Below are positions 13,285 to 24,716 of a stretch of DNA of 64,000 nt, piece by piece. Within the stretch, counting starts at the first letter, position 1. The number at the start of each line of letters is the position of its first letter. The position numbers and the translations under genes were made by a program. Origin of the DNA: Albula goreensis (taxonomy: Eukaryota; Chordata; Actinopteri; Albuliformes; Albulidae); the NCBI GenBank assembly GCA_022829145.1, contig CM040749.1:20855987-20919986 (forward strand), in the 5' to 3' direction. A model generated the notes under the pieces. The model was not told the DNA's origin. It made no database searches and was given only the letters and a program-made list of their open reading frames with translations.

Positions 13285-14136
13285 GTGAGTCACCTGAACC
13301 GGCCTTGGGGAGTTTTTGGCAACTGTGCTCTGTCTCCAGTCTCTCTATCTTGTAGTGAAAATGCATGCTGGCTTTGGCTGATCTGTCATTCCCAGTGCCT
13401 CTCTTTGTCTGTTCTGAGAGCAGGCTCGGTCCGGGTCTGGATGTGGTTTTATTCTGATCCGGCCGCAGTGTGACAGAAGCTCAGCATGCCGTGGAGCGCT
13501 TTGTCATGTGGCCACACTGTTGTGAACTCTCACCCAAAGAAGATCATTTTTCAGTCTATTCAAATGCCATACCTGTTGGTCTGTGCACCTTTGACTATGT
13601 GGAGGTCTGTTCAGTTCAGGAAGCAGTTACCCATATTCTGGGTTTAGAATAGGTTTAAACTGTGAATGTTGAGTGATTAATTATGTCATACATGTGGATG
13701 TGAAAGCAGAATTTATTTAGCATTTATACACTTATAAGACATAATAGTGTCTCTCTCATTCTTTTTGCATCCTTTTATTTAATAATTGTTTTGTTTTATC
13801 ACACATTTTGCTTGTCATTTGGGATTGAGGGTTGCGTGATAAATGCTTTTCAGCATTTGTGCCCATAGTGTGTCTTAATGGATAAAACTGGTGAAAAGAT
13901 TGGGCTTGCACTGCAGCAATGAATGCTTAGCAATTTAATGCTAAGTGGGTCCTGCATTGTGATTTGTATCTTTCTCAACAATCAAGGAAGGTGTTATGGA
14001 CAAAAACCTCCAATGGAGCTCTTTGTTTACCTCTTCATCACGTAATGATAGCCTTTGCATGCTCTGCCATATTTAAAATCTATCACAATAGTTAACAGCC
14101 AAAATTGAAAGGATAGAGCAGGGGTATTAGGCTTAG

Positions 14137-14154
14137 TCTGCCCTCTGGTGCCAG
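14137..14154 (-). promoter_or_regulatory. CTCF-like motif, minus strand
   Basis: On the minus strand this reads TGGCACCAGAGGGCAGAC, a near-consensus CTCF core (CACCAGAGGGCAG). Motif resemblance only. Confidence 0.45.
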
Positions 14155-17100
14155 GGGCTGAAACCCTACATGAGCAGGAGATACGTTTCAGAGCTTGGTG
14201 AGGTGAATGGGGAATAAAGGTTCTACACAAATGTTCACTGTCCCCTCACAGGGACTCTCAGTGGTGGTTCAAGATCACTGCATTTCAAAGGCTCTGCTGA
14301 ATACAATGCTGCGTTGTGCACTGTTTGAATGACATCACCTCTAAATTCAGCATTGCTCATGTATTGCTCATGTCGCAGCATGTCTCCCACTTTTGTCTGT
14401 GTGTCCTCTCCTAGAGTGTGTCCCTTTTTGATTGTGATTAAATTGAGCCTCACAAATGTCCTGTTACGGATCAATGCCTGAGTATTTTTCCAAAAAACTT
14501 TGGATACAGTTTTTTAACTGTTAAATAACTGCAAGATAAACTAGTGTTTATTATTAAAACTATTAAAGCCTGTATTTAAATATTCATTATGCTCCCTCTT
14601 ACACCTGCCTTTTGTGGTCACATAAATGGACAAAAGCAGCCTGTGAGTCAGTCAGAAGCTAAAGGAACACCTACTTGGACTCAACACGTTGCAGTGGAAA
14701 GCTGCCATCATTTACTATGTGACCTGTCTTGCCACTAAGGAGAGAAAACCCTGTATTCAGCCAGCCATACAAATGTTAATGCTTCCTTTGAAGCTGGGCG
14801 AATGTTGACAGTGATCCAGCAGCACAGAGTTTAAAAGCAGCTCAGGTGATCAGCTGGTTTTCTGCTCTGAATGATGTGGCTTTGCAGGAAAGACCCAATC
14901 TACTGACTGACATGCTCTCATGACTCATCCACTTAGGGCTTTACTCTCGTCAAGCCAGTTGGATGAGAAAGTGACACAAGAAGTAATCTAGGCCATGAGT
15001 TAAACAGCTTAAGCACTGTGCACATTTCTCAGGCTTTAATTATATACAACATCTTAACATACATCTCACACCCCTCATTTAATTTACTGTTCTTTGTGTC
15101 ATTGCAAATGGGGGTTAAAAAAGTAGAGTCAACACTAAGAATTTGTTTTCTCACAGAAAACATCCAGTGCATATTTAATAATCTAGGGCATCATTGTATG
15201 CGAATGGCTTTGAATTGAATGTATTTTGGTTTGGTTTTACTCTCCTCAGTTTGAGTCCACTAAATAAAGTCTATTAGTTTTATCTCTTCAGTTGTCCTTC
15301 ATTAAAGTAACTGTTAGCTACATTTACTTAAAACTGTAGTGTTCATGTTCATGTTAAAATAAGGTATCCAAATTACACATTCATTGATAAGTAGAAAGCT
15401 ATAAGCAGTATGTTTGTAATAAAAGATTGTTTCTGTGTGATATAATGTGATTTATACATCCAAAATAACTTGCTCAGGAACATTTATCTATTGGGTCTTT
15501 CCAGTAAATCAAAAATTAAATTTCACTTTTTCCTGGATGTACATTTAGTGATCTTCACAGAAACACACTCGCAAATGAACGAAAGCAGCCATTTTCTGTG
15601 TGAGTAGCAGCTTTAATCCAATTAAGCTTTTATGGTTTTGAAACTGATTTAAATTGCTTTTCTCTTGTAAATAGCTTCATCAATATGACAGTAGGTGCTT
15701 GAATAAAATCTCTCTGTATGGAGTGACAGAACCCTGGGGTGCAGTTGTCATGTGATCTCTTTATTTTCCCTCCATTTTCTCCTTGAATGCTTCTTCATTG
15801 TGTGGCACTGCATCAATGTCCCGCTGAAATGAAGACCAATTAATGCACGTATGTTTATATACACATACAAAGACCCTGTGGTTTTGGTCAAACTTCTCCT
15901 TCACGCTGGCTTAACTGATGATTTTTTTCCTGTGATAACCAAAGAACACACTACAGCACTGGAGAAGGCTTCGTCTGCATAACAAACCCTCTAGTTTCAC
16001 ATGCTGTTCAGACAACATGCACTTGCTGGTAACACAGAGGAATGGAAAGGTGTCTTCGTCCCCTCAGAGAACACTCCTGGTGGTGGAGATTCTCCTGCCG
16101 GTCTACATTCTTAGCCAGCAGAAGCTTCCATTACTATGATGTCATAATATTTGTGCAGCCCAGCTGAGCTACTGACCTCTCTGGAATTTCTTTTTCAGTG
16201 CAAAATATTCTGTAGCTGAGTAATCATCTCTCAGATATTCTCAAACTTTCCATGTTCATCACCATCCTGGGTAAATACATTTTCAGTGAGCCATACCTAG
16301 ATTCTAGCCTATGGTCAAATATTTATGAATCATACACACATATCATTGTTTAGCTAGAATGTTTCAGTGAGGATGCATGTTTAATTTTATATGTACCCAG
16401 TACACACTTCATGCCATTTTCCAACCCTCCACTGTTTCCAGCCCTGAAAGAGTCAGGCTACATTATTACAGCTTCCATAATCCTACATATGTTCACTCTT
16501 AGTTCAGGTCCCAGACAAATGTAATATTCTAGGTGAAAAGCATCTTAGTCTTTGTTTTATTGGTTGTCCCTGTAGCCTTGCACAGCTTTGACCCACAGCA
16601 CTAAGAACAGAGCATAGGATCTCTTGATGCATTTCAATATCTCCCTGTTGTATCTTGGTTTTTAAACTGCCTAGAGACTTAAATTGCATAATCTTCCTCC
16701 CCAAAGGTTTCATGGCCCGTGCTTTTGAAGTGGTGGTGATTCATGCTACTTAAGAGGTCATTTGTGATTGCTTATTTGTGCTCCGATACCACTGCCAAAT
16801 GTGCTGTAAACCACGTACTGCTCGAGGTAATCTAAAACAAAGAACAGATTTACTGGAGCTATAAGAATAATGCTTTGCCATTTTGGTGCCATGCCTATAA
16901 TATCCTGAACATCTAAACAGAAAAAGCTATGCATTTTCTAGTTTATAATCATAGATGTACTGCAAAGTACCCAGTGTCTAAATTGGAAAACATCATGGTA
17001 ATCTTAGAAATAAATTTCACTCTGTCAACATATTGTCAAAAATCTTTTTCCAGATATCAATGCTTGTGAAACCTATACCCAGACAAAAAACATAACACAT

Positions 17101-19132
17101 AAATCAACATTGCATTTCATTCATTGGTCACTGTGCTGTTAATGGGGTGGAGTCTGGGGAGGCTGTTGGTGACTGGTAGTTTCTTGCCCTTACATGCCAT
17201 TATGCTGCTTTACTGGATTCAATTTATGTCACAACATCCCCCTCCACCTCCCCAACAAACAGTGTGAGAACACAACACCCTCTGGATTCCCAGACTGGCA
17301 CACCCCCACATCCCTGCTCTCAGCCAATCATAATCTATTCCTTCATGCAAATTTCTCTAAACTGAGTGTAGCACTGGCAGTGAGTTGCCTTACTCTGGAG
17401 TCGAATTCAATCATACTGTAATGGAAAAGATAATAATAATAAACATGAAATATGTGATTAATCAGCTGAGAAACTCAAATCTGAAATGTATCCTTGATGT
17501 ACATCAATGCCTGTGCATGATGAGAAGTCTTTACAGAGGCTTTTCAAGGTTGGCTCTTGAGTTCGCTGTTTTGGCTGTTAAGACGGATCACTTATAGGAT
17601 TTTTTAAATGATTGGTTTCAAATGTTGATTAAATCCATTGCTGATTAGATGGGCTTTCTGTAAATTGCACATTCAAGCACATCTCATCTAACTTGTACAC
17701 TGGCTTTAAGGAAGTGTAAGCCATAAAGACAGATGTTAATGTTCTCTTTAGCACACAACAGGACATGCATTTTGCACTGCATATTACAATCAAAGGAAAG
17801 TTACAGTAATCTAATCACATTAAATGACAAATGCACATAGTGTGAATGTAGGTGTTAATCCACAGTGCCAGGTTTTCAGTCGTTATGGGATGAATGTTCC
17901 AGGTGATAATCCATCAGTCTCTCCAATTTGTAAATCAATAATGTGAAGTCTTAGATGTGACAATGTTGTTGCAGTTGTCACGACTTAATTTCCCAGATAG
18001 CATGTGCAACGCAGCTCTGCTGGTCATGCAGCTGAAACATGTGAGCACTTCCTTTTCAGCCATATATTTCCTACTGGATAAAATGTTATTTGAAGTCAGA
18101 CATGGAAATTGTACTACATTATTTGTTTAAACACTTTGATGAAAACCATCTTTATAATATTTGTACACAGCATGACATGTTTCTTTACACAAATCATGAC
18201 TCACATGAGCATAAACAATACACAGTAAGGATAAACTGATAGCTGTTTTTGTATGTTTTTCATGTTCACCTGCAACATGGTCCATGAAACAACAATAAGC
18301 ACAGGACTGCCAAGTATCAATAAAACTATTTTCCATAATCCACTGGTGACATTTTGCTGAATGACTTCAAATTGATATTTGAATTGGCACTCTTACAGTT
18401 TTCATTTGAGATCTCACGAGAACTAAACCACTTGGTGGTAGTAACGTGTAACCAAAGAAGAAGCCTACTACACAACATGGTTGTTCAGGTGTCTAACATC
18501 TATGAATCTCTGCAGAGTATGTAATTAAATGTAATTTGCTGAAAATGTCCAAATCTAATTGAATTTCCAAATTGTTAATAAATTTGCTCAGAATTGACAT
18601 TTTAAACACTTGCAGCAAAATCACAATTAGTGCTGTAACCATTTCAACAGATTTCCTATCACCTTTTTGGATAACAAACAAAAAACAAATAAACAAACAA
18701 AACAAACTAAATGTGAGTAGCACAGCCAGATGCCTCTGGCAAAAACTGTAGCTGTTAATGTGGATGACCAGGGCTAGGCTGTACTGCAAACAGTAAGCCC
18801 TGAGGTGAGAAGAGATCTGACAGTTCTCATGTAGTCTGCCAGTAAATTGCCTTCTGAGTGAAACTCAGAAAATCCGAAACTGGCAGAGGGCCAGAAACGG
18901 CACACGGTAATTTCACTGGAGCCCTGGGAAAAAGGAGAGCCCTCCCCCTGAGAGAGAAGGAAGACAAAGGATGACTAACCAAACCGCAAGGCACAGAGTG
19001 ACAAAAATACTCATAGGAAGTCCGACTTGTTCGGTCGGGCTCCTATTGCTCAATGTACGCCTTGTTCTGCAGTCGCACAGGGACTGAATCCTTGTTACTG
19101 TCAAGAAGGGAACCCACTTTTCCTATTCTGTC

Positions 19133-19166
19133 TGAGTGAGTGAGTGAGTGAGTGAGTGAGTGAGTG
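19133..19166. repeat. (TGAG)n microsatellite
   Basis: Tandem TGAG tetranucleotide, about eight units, followed by degenerate GTGAGTGA copies as far as about 19265. Confidence 0.9.
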
Positions 19167-19414
19167 ATAGACAGTTAAATAAAATGAGTGAGAGAAATAG
19201 TGAGTGAGTGGATATGTGGATGAGTAAGTGAATGCACAGGTAGTTCAATGAGTGAGTAACTGAGTGATTACTTCATGCAGTTTCCTTATCCTTAAAGTCT
19301 GGTTTCTCTGGAGTGACAAGAACATGGGTGACTGAAAATATAAATTTGTATTAGGGCTTTAAAAGCCGAGCTATAGGATTCTTCCTTCATTTTAGTATGC
19401 TAAAATGCTATGAT

Positions 19415-19535
19415 TCGTAACCTACAGATTGCAGATTTAATCTCCAGTTCTGGCATTGCCTTGATGGAGTTGAGAAAGATACTTTTAGGTGCTTAAGTAA
19501 ATTTCCAGTAGTGTAACTTGTGTATGTAATGTATA
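19415..19535 (+). mobile_element. Degraded tRNA-derived SINE-like copy
   Basis: The stretch resembles the body of a dispersed teleost SINE. A GATTGCAGATTTAATCTCC segment is followed by GGCATTGCC, then ACTTTTAGGTGCTTAAGTAA and ATTTCCAGTAGTGTAAC. These parallel the common 'TGCAGGTTTGATTCCC ... GAGCAAGGTACTTAACC ... TATCCAGCTGTATAAA' layout. It is strongly diverged, without clear target duplications. Assignment is from memory of that layout and is tentative. Confidence 0.35.
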
Positions 19536-22104
19536 ATAAACTTAGTGTGCCAATAAAATGAGAAAATAGTGTCAGCATGTCAGAGGCCATATGTATGCAC
19601 GTTCAGGATGGGACCCATGAAATGCCTGTTCCATTGATGAATAAAGGAACTATAATGTACCCTTTTGTTGTCAAACCTCACCCCACAGCAGGACTGCAGC
19701 AGCAGCCATGATTTTTGGTGATAAATCACAACCAACCTTCATTTGGAGATCTTCATTGAAGTGTTCTTTTAGTCTAGCACTTAATCCATGTCCAGGAATC
19801 CAGCCCTATGTGTCACAATTTAGAAACCTTGAATGATTCATATATATTGAACATAATGTTGTTCACCAAGACTATCGGTTCTCAGATACCCTCTAGGGGA
19901 CCAAGTGTGTATGCTGGATTTCATTCTAGACAGGCATCCTCTAAATTATGAGCTGTGAATTTCAATTGATTAGACATGTTCAATGTCTGTTAAATAATAA
20001 TTCATCTTCTTAAGGCAAAATGTTGTAAGAAATAGCTTTACATTCCAAAAAGATGTATTTATCCACATCCAAGAATTTTTGGATGTGGATACTGGATAGT
20101 CAGATCAGATAAACTAATTCTATCATTTTGTGCAATGTGCTTTGTTGAACTTAATTCCTTTCTTGATTGATGAAATCTGTTTTATGGAGAATCTGGAATT
20201 GTAATTGCGTATCAAATGGCAACAACTCAAATCTCCAAAATAATTTTATTTCCCTGTGACAAAAATCTGCCAAATGTTGCATGTGGAATCCATGTGATTG
20301 TATCAAACTGCCCTCATGTTATGCATATCAGAGCCGTTGTGAGTATGCACGCTGCATCACTACAGAGCCAAAGGGTCTCCCTAAGGCCCACACATTCACA
20401 CATTGTTTGATCAGCGGCTGAGCCTGAGATCAAATGCTGTTATCAGACTGTAGTTCTCTGTGCCTGCACTTCACAGCAAGTCTTACCCACAGACTACATC
20501 TAAATCCAATTAGCTCTTTTGAACTGCGAGCCTTCATTCTAATATTTAATCTTCTTTTTAACTGATTTGTACTATAAACTTTTGGGACTTTTTGAAGTCA
20601 TAATATCATTAACCAGCCATATCTCAATAGGACATTGAAAGAATACTGGTGATGTTTCAAAGCCGTTGTCACCCCTGCTGCCATAATTGTTGATGTCAGC
20701 TTTCTGGGGTCATTCAAGCAATTATAGTACTGCAACTGGCTTACAAATATTAATACCCAAATTATTCATGAATGAAAGATATTAAAACATATCACAATGC
20801 AAATGATTTGCCATTTTATTTCTGAATTTATTTTTTGCCCTACGTACGAACACAAACCAAAAAGGCAACTTTCGGGAGAAAGAAACCAATATGCTACAAA
20901 AAGGAATGTTTTCACAAAAAAGACATTTGGGTTAATTCCCATCAAAAATCTTCATTTAAAACTGTTGAACAAACAGTATTACTTTTACAAAATATCTGAG
21001 ACGCTTCTACAAGAAGCATAAATGTTGTTTTCTCATTCATATAAGTAAACTGAAGGTGTGCATCAATTTACCTATTGTGATGTGAATCTTGTCAGAATTA
21101 AGGGTGTGATATATATTTACTACAATCATAAGTGACTCAGACAAAAATATCTGGACAGGGTTAGTGTGGTATTTGGATGGTGCTTTCTTAAATTGTTGGT
21201 GAGGTACTATATTCTAACCAAATATTCTCAATAATGTGGACATCTACCGAAACCTCTTTAGTCATTAAAGGTGCCTACTATTGTATAAGATAAAAAGGTG
21301 TTGAAAACAAACAGCTACCCTGGGAGTATTTCATTTAGGAAATCTGAAATGTGCACTACGAATAAGAAGTGAGGCTGGCAAACAGAATGTGATCAGGAAT
21401 ATAACTGTGTGGCCAATTGAGAGCCCCTAGGGTAGTCATTCACACATGCACTAAAAACGACACCTTCCATAATCCAGTGTCTTTAACTTACACTTTTTTG
21501 TATAAGAAAGACATGGCCTGGCCACACAAAACAGCACAATGAGAAATGGCTAACAGTTCTGGCACTGATTACTTCTCTAAAAACCTTGGAGAAAGGACAG
21601 GCTTCAAATGGGCAGTAAATAATGATGTGGACCTCCAAAGAGCAGTAGATGTAGTACTGGCAGACTGAGGTATGCCTGATTTTAGCAAGAAACTGAGCAA
21701 TGTTCCATTCCAAATTTGTATGTCCCCTTCACAGTTTTACGAATCAAAATGTGCTTCACAGAGAAGACCACCTTTAGTTTTAAATAAACTCCCCAATTTT
21801 GTTTAAGATGCAATATTCCTGTGAGTCCTCATTCAACATTTACCAATTTCTTAAATTCAGAATCCACTTCATCCATCACAGTCAGTCAGGGAAAAGGTAT
21901 ACTTCGGCCCCTTCCTTTAAAAATTCCCCAGATGACTATATGAGTACAACAAGAAACAACTACAATTCTCAAGCCATTAATCTTGTCCTTCGGTAAGACC
22001 TCTTTCCTGGAGGTTAGTATAACCATTGTAGCATTGTAGAGGTACAAATGTTCAAATCATAATAAATTAATAAATAAAGAGTTTTTGGGTATGCATGAGC
22101 CTGG

Positions 22105-23690
22105 TCAGACAAAGCAGAAGAACTTCTTCCAGCCACACTTTGAAAAGGTTTTTGCTCGGTCTGAAAACCTCAGCTTCCTCGCCTTTCGGGCTTTGTGTTT
22201 AATAGCAGCAAAAATGGCCGTGTCAAAGGCCTCTTTCAGGTTCTTCTGTGTTAATGCGGAGCACTCCACGTAGTCTTGTGCTCGGATCTTCTCTGCCAGC
22301 TCACAGGCCCGAGAGTTCAGCACTGGCTTCACATTGAATCGGTCAAGGTTGATGAGGACGTTGACGTCATGCCGGAGATCTGACTGTGTCCCAACCAAGA
22401 TGATGGGTGAGGTTGGATTGTGGGCCCTGATTTCGGGGATCCATTTCTTAGTAATGTTCTGGAAGGATGTGGGATCAACAACACTGAAGCAGAGGAGGAA
22501 GACGTCCGTGTCAGCATAGCACAGGGAACGAATACCATCAAACTCCTCCTGAAAGAGTGCAAAAGCCAATTAATTCACTTCCGGTCTTGCAGGTTTAAAG
22601 TGTTGAAATTGCAGTGAAAAAAATATTAGATTCAGAAATAACCCATTGTAAGACACATAAAATTTTTCATCACACATGCTTTGAAAAATTATTCACAAGG
22701 ATACAGTACTAATTAAGCCTTTCTTGACATTAAACAACTTTTGTGATCTGCATGGTTGTCTTTATGGGTATTTCTTCATAAGAAGTACCTTAAAAATGTA
22801 TGTTTTTATTTCTTATGTACAATTTTTAAGACTTTGTTACAGAGTGCATTAAATCTGCATTCAAAAGACTATTCAAAGCAGGTTATGTAGGTGTATACGA
22901 AGGGATCAATAACAGTGGAAAGTAGTATGACCATACAAAATATCTATGCAAATTATACACATTCAGAGACAACATAAGGAGGTGGGCTTCCAGGGGGTAT
23001 TACAAAGTATTAAATATATGTTGCTGATCTGAAAGTACATTAAATAAATATAACGTTTAATGCAAACCTGTCCTGCAGTGTCCATCAACTGGATGCGTAC
23101 TGGTGTACTGTCCACTTGAACCAGCCCTGAAGGAAGAAACATATTTTAGGAGTTTGGCAAAAACTTTTGAGAGAAGGGACATCAGTGTTTATCACTGAAA
23201 TTATTTTTGATGTTGACGGTTCTGTTCTGACAGCTCGTTTTCGCCTCCAGTTACCATTAGCAGACATTTTTTAAAAGCAGTCTTAGTCATGTCCGTGCTC
23301 TAAAGGTTTACTTCACTAAAATAGAGAACTCAAGTTTCCCATTGTTAATAATGTGAACGTACTATATGCCAGTACAAGCTGATACAAAGGAGAATAGGCG
23401 CAAGTACATGTGGGACAGACAATGTGTATTTCTTTCCTATTTAATCTCCAAAGTGGATAAATCATTTACTTCGTGAAACCGTCGGCCTTACCGGAGTAAA
23501 CGTCAAACGCTGTTTGTTTGTATTCCGTCGGATATCCATTGGTGGTATAGCTCACAATCATACTGGTTTTCCCCACGGCGCCATCTCCGACCAGCATACA
23601 GCTGAGCGCCGGCTCGTGAGTTTTCTCATGTGCAATGCACACAGACTGGACCCTTTTCTCTTCGTAACTGTACTCCATGTGAGGTGGCAT
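22105..23690 (-). CDS. rhov: RHOV (Chp/Wrch2), atypical Rho GTPase
   Basis: Atypical Rho-family GTPase of the Cdc42-like branch. The family binds PAK kinases and acts in actin and cell-adhesion signalling and neural-crest development. Coding exons: 23690-23492, 23126-23068, 22548-22105. They sum to 702 nt (233 aa; the human protein is 236) with consistent phases. Visible motifs: P-loop GDGAVGKTS (residues 35-43), DTAGQ at 82-86, GTQSDL as the nucleotide-specificity loop, and ECSALT as the G5 motif. The N-terminal extension before the G-domain is shorter and less proline-rich than in mammals but starts with the same MPP. The tail is basic and ends CFV, the palmitoylated (not prenylated) ending known for RHOU/RHOV. 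The start at 23690 is the first ATG and matches the family. It is divergent from VPS18 next door. RHOU is the main alternative; the tail and length favour RHOV. Confidence 0.94.
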
Positions 23691-24355
23691 GTCTCCAAAT
23701 ACGTTGACTAGATTTCAACCACCTCACAATAACCTCCAAATCTTGATTTAGATGAGATGCGGGATTAACTCTGGACTTTGTAAAGCGTGGTGATACTGAC
23801 CAAGGGGTGATGCGCTCTCATCGCCTCAAGACCCAAGTGAAATCTGCCACACCTCTTTATCCATTCACAGGTTAGTATCAACTGTCCAAGCCAGCAAGTT
23901 TGCATGGCCCCTCCCACATCTTCTCCGACCAATTGCCAAGGCACGTTTTCATTTTCAAACACCAGAAAACGAGCCACATCGCACATTTAACCAAAATCAT
24001 AGGCGTTCGATACCACACTATCAAACGACCTTCAGTAAATGCGTAAAGACGAGGCTACACAACAAACAGTGGTTTTCTGAGTTAATTAGATGAAAAGCAG
24101 ACTGATTCTGTACAAATAAATAACACGTTGCAACCGAAATGGCAATTCAATGTAAAGTAAACTTTAATACTGCCAATTTGTCATTATCAATACATACTTA
24201 ATTTTACCACCTTAGAATATATTGTGCATAGCGTTCATTATCTTTTTAATGTGCTTCTTGGGCTAACAGTCCAGATAAAAAGATCTATTTTTCCACTCCA
24301 AATTGATGCCATTCAAATTTTAAAAAGCAAACTAATGTAAAAGTGTGGATGAACT

Positions 24356-24371
24356 CTGCCATCTAGTGGAA
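24356..24371 (-). promoter_or_regulatory. CTCF-like motif between RHOV and VPS18 promoters
   Basis: On the minus strand this reads TTCCACTAGATGGCAG, the same core as the site at 2054. It lies between the two divergent promoters, close to VPS18. Motif resemblance only. Confidence 0.4.
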
Positions 24372-24395
24372 AATAACAGTAAGCGCTCCAACTCT

Positions 24396-24405
24396 GTCAT
24401 GTGAC
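24396..24405 (+). promoter_or_regulatory. M-box/CLEAR-like E-box upstream of VPS18
   Basis: GTCATGTGAC contains TCATGTGA, the M-box bound by MITF/TFE factors, and differs from the CLEAR palindrome GTCACGTGAC at one base. It lies 312 bp upstream of the VPS18 start codon. VPS18 belongs to the lysosome-related gene set reported to respond to TFEB, so the placement is sensible. Binding has not been tested. Confidence 0.45.
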
Positions 24406-24716
24406 GGTACATCACCTGACTATGTGCTTAGTTGTCTTTGTGGTGATGCAGGATATGTTTTACGAAGCAAGATTTGGTCACTGAAACTCAGTTTTCATGG
24501 ACATTATTGCATTTTCCACTACATGGCAAACACTGTCCATCAACTTAGCTTTGGAAAGACTAATAGATAAAGTAATCTAAACCATTTACGTATACAAGAA
24601 GCACATTGGTACGGAAGGCTTGTCCGCTAGCACGTTGTATTGTATTTTAATGAAGGAAGCTATCGGGGCGACCTTTTCCTCCCTTGGTTGAAAAACGTCG
24701 ATAGATTTCTGTGTTA

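Larger units (their letters stand above)
9058..22104. other. Intergenic stretch, ZFYVE1 to RHOV
   Basis: About 13 kb in which I recognise no gene; all open frames are short and without family features. It contains a pogo-like MITE (9791-10124), a C12 run (12134-12145), a TG repeat, a TGAG repeat, a SINE-like relic and CTCF-like motifs. A short inverted repeat pairs CTGGTGGTGGTGCTG (about 10248-10262) with CAGCACCACCAC (about 10336-10347). The segment around 11860-12130 is more GC-balanced and complex than its surroundings and could be a regulatory element. That last point is an impression of composition only. Confidence 0.5.
23691..24716. promoter_or_regulatory. Head-to-head promoter region between RHOV and VPS18
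   Basis: The start codons of RHOV (minus) and VPS18 (plus) are 1026 bp apart, so this stretch should hold both promoters. On the RHOV side there is a TATA-like ATAAAG (minus strand, 23860-23855) and an inverted CCAAT box at about 23929-23934. On the VPS18 side there is an M-box (24396-24405) and a CTCF-like site (24356-24371) that may separate the two. No TATA element is evident for VPS18. Start sites are not determined. Confidence 0.5.

Noticed and set aside
13036-13473. Frames rich in Thr-His or Val-Cys on both strands.
   Set aside because: Produced by the TG microsatellite at 13231-13283; the same applies to 60841-61138.
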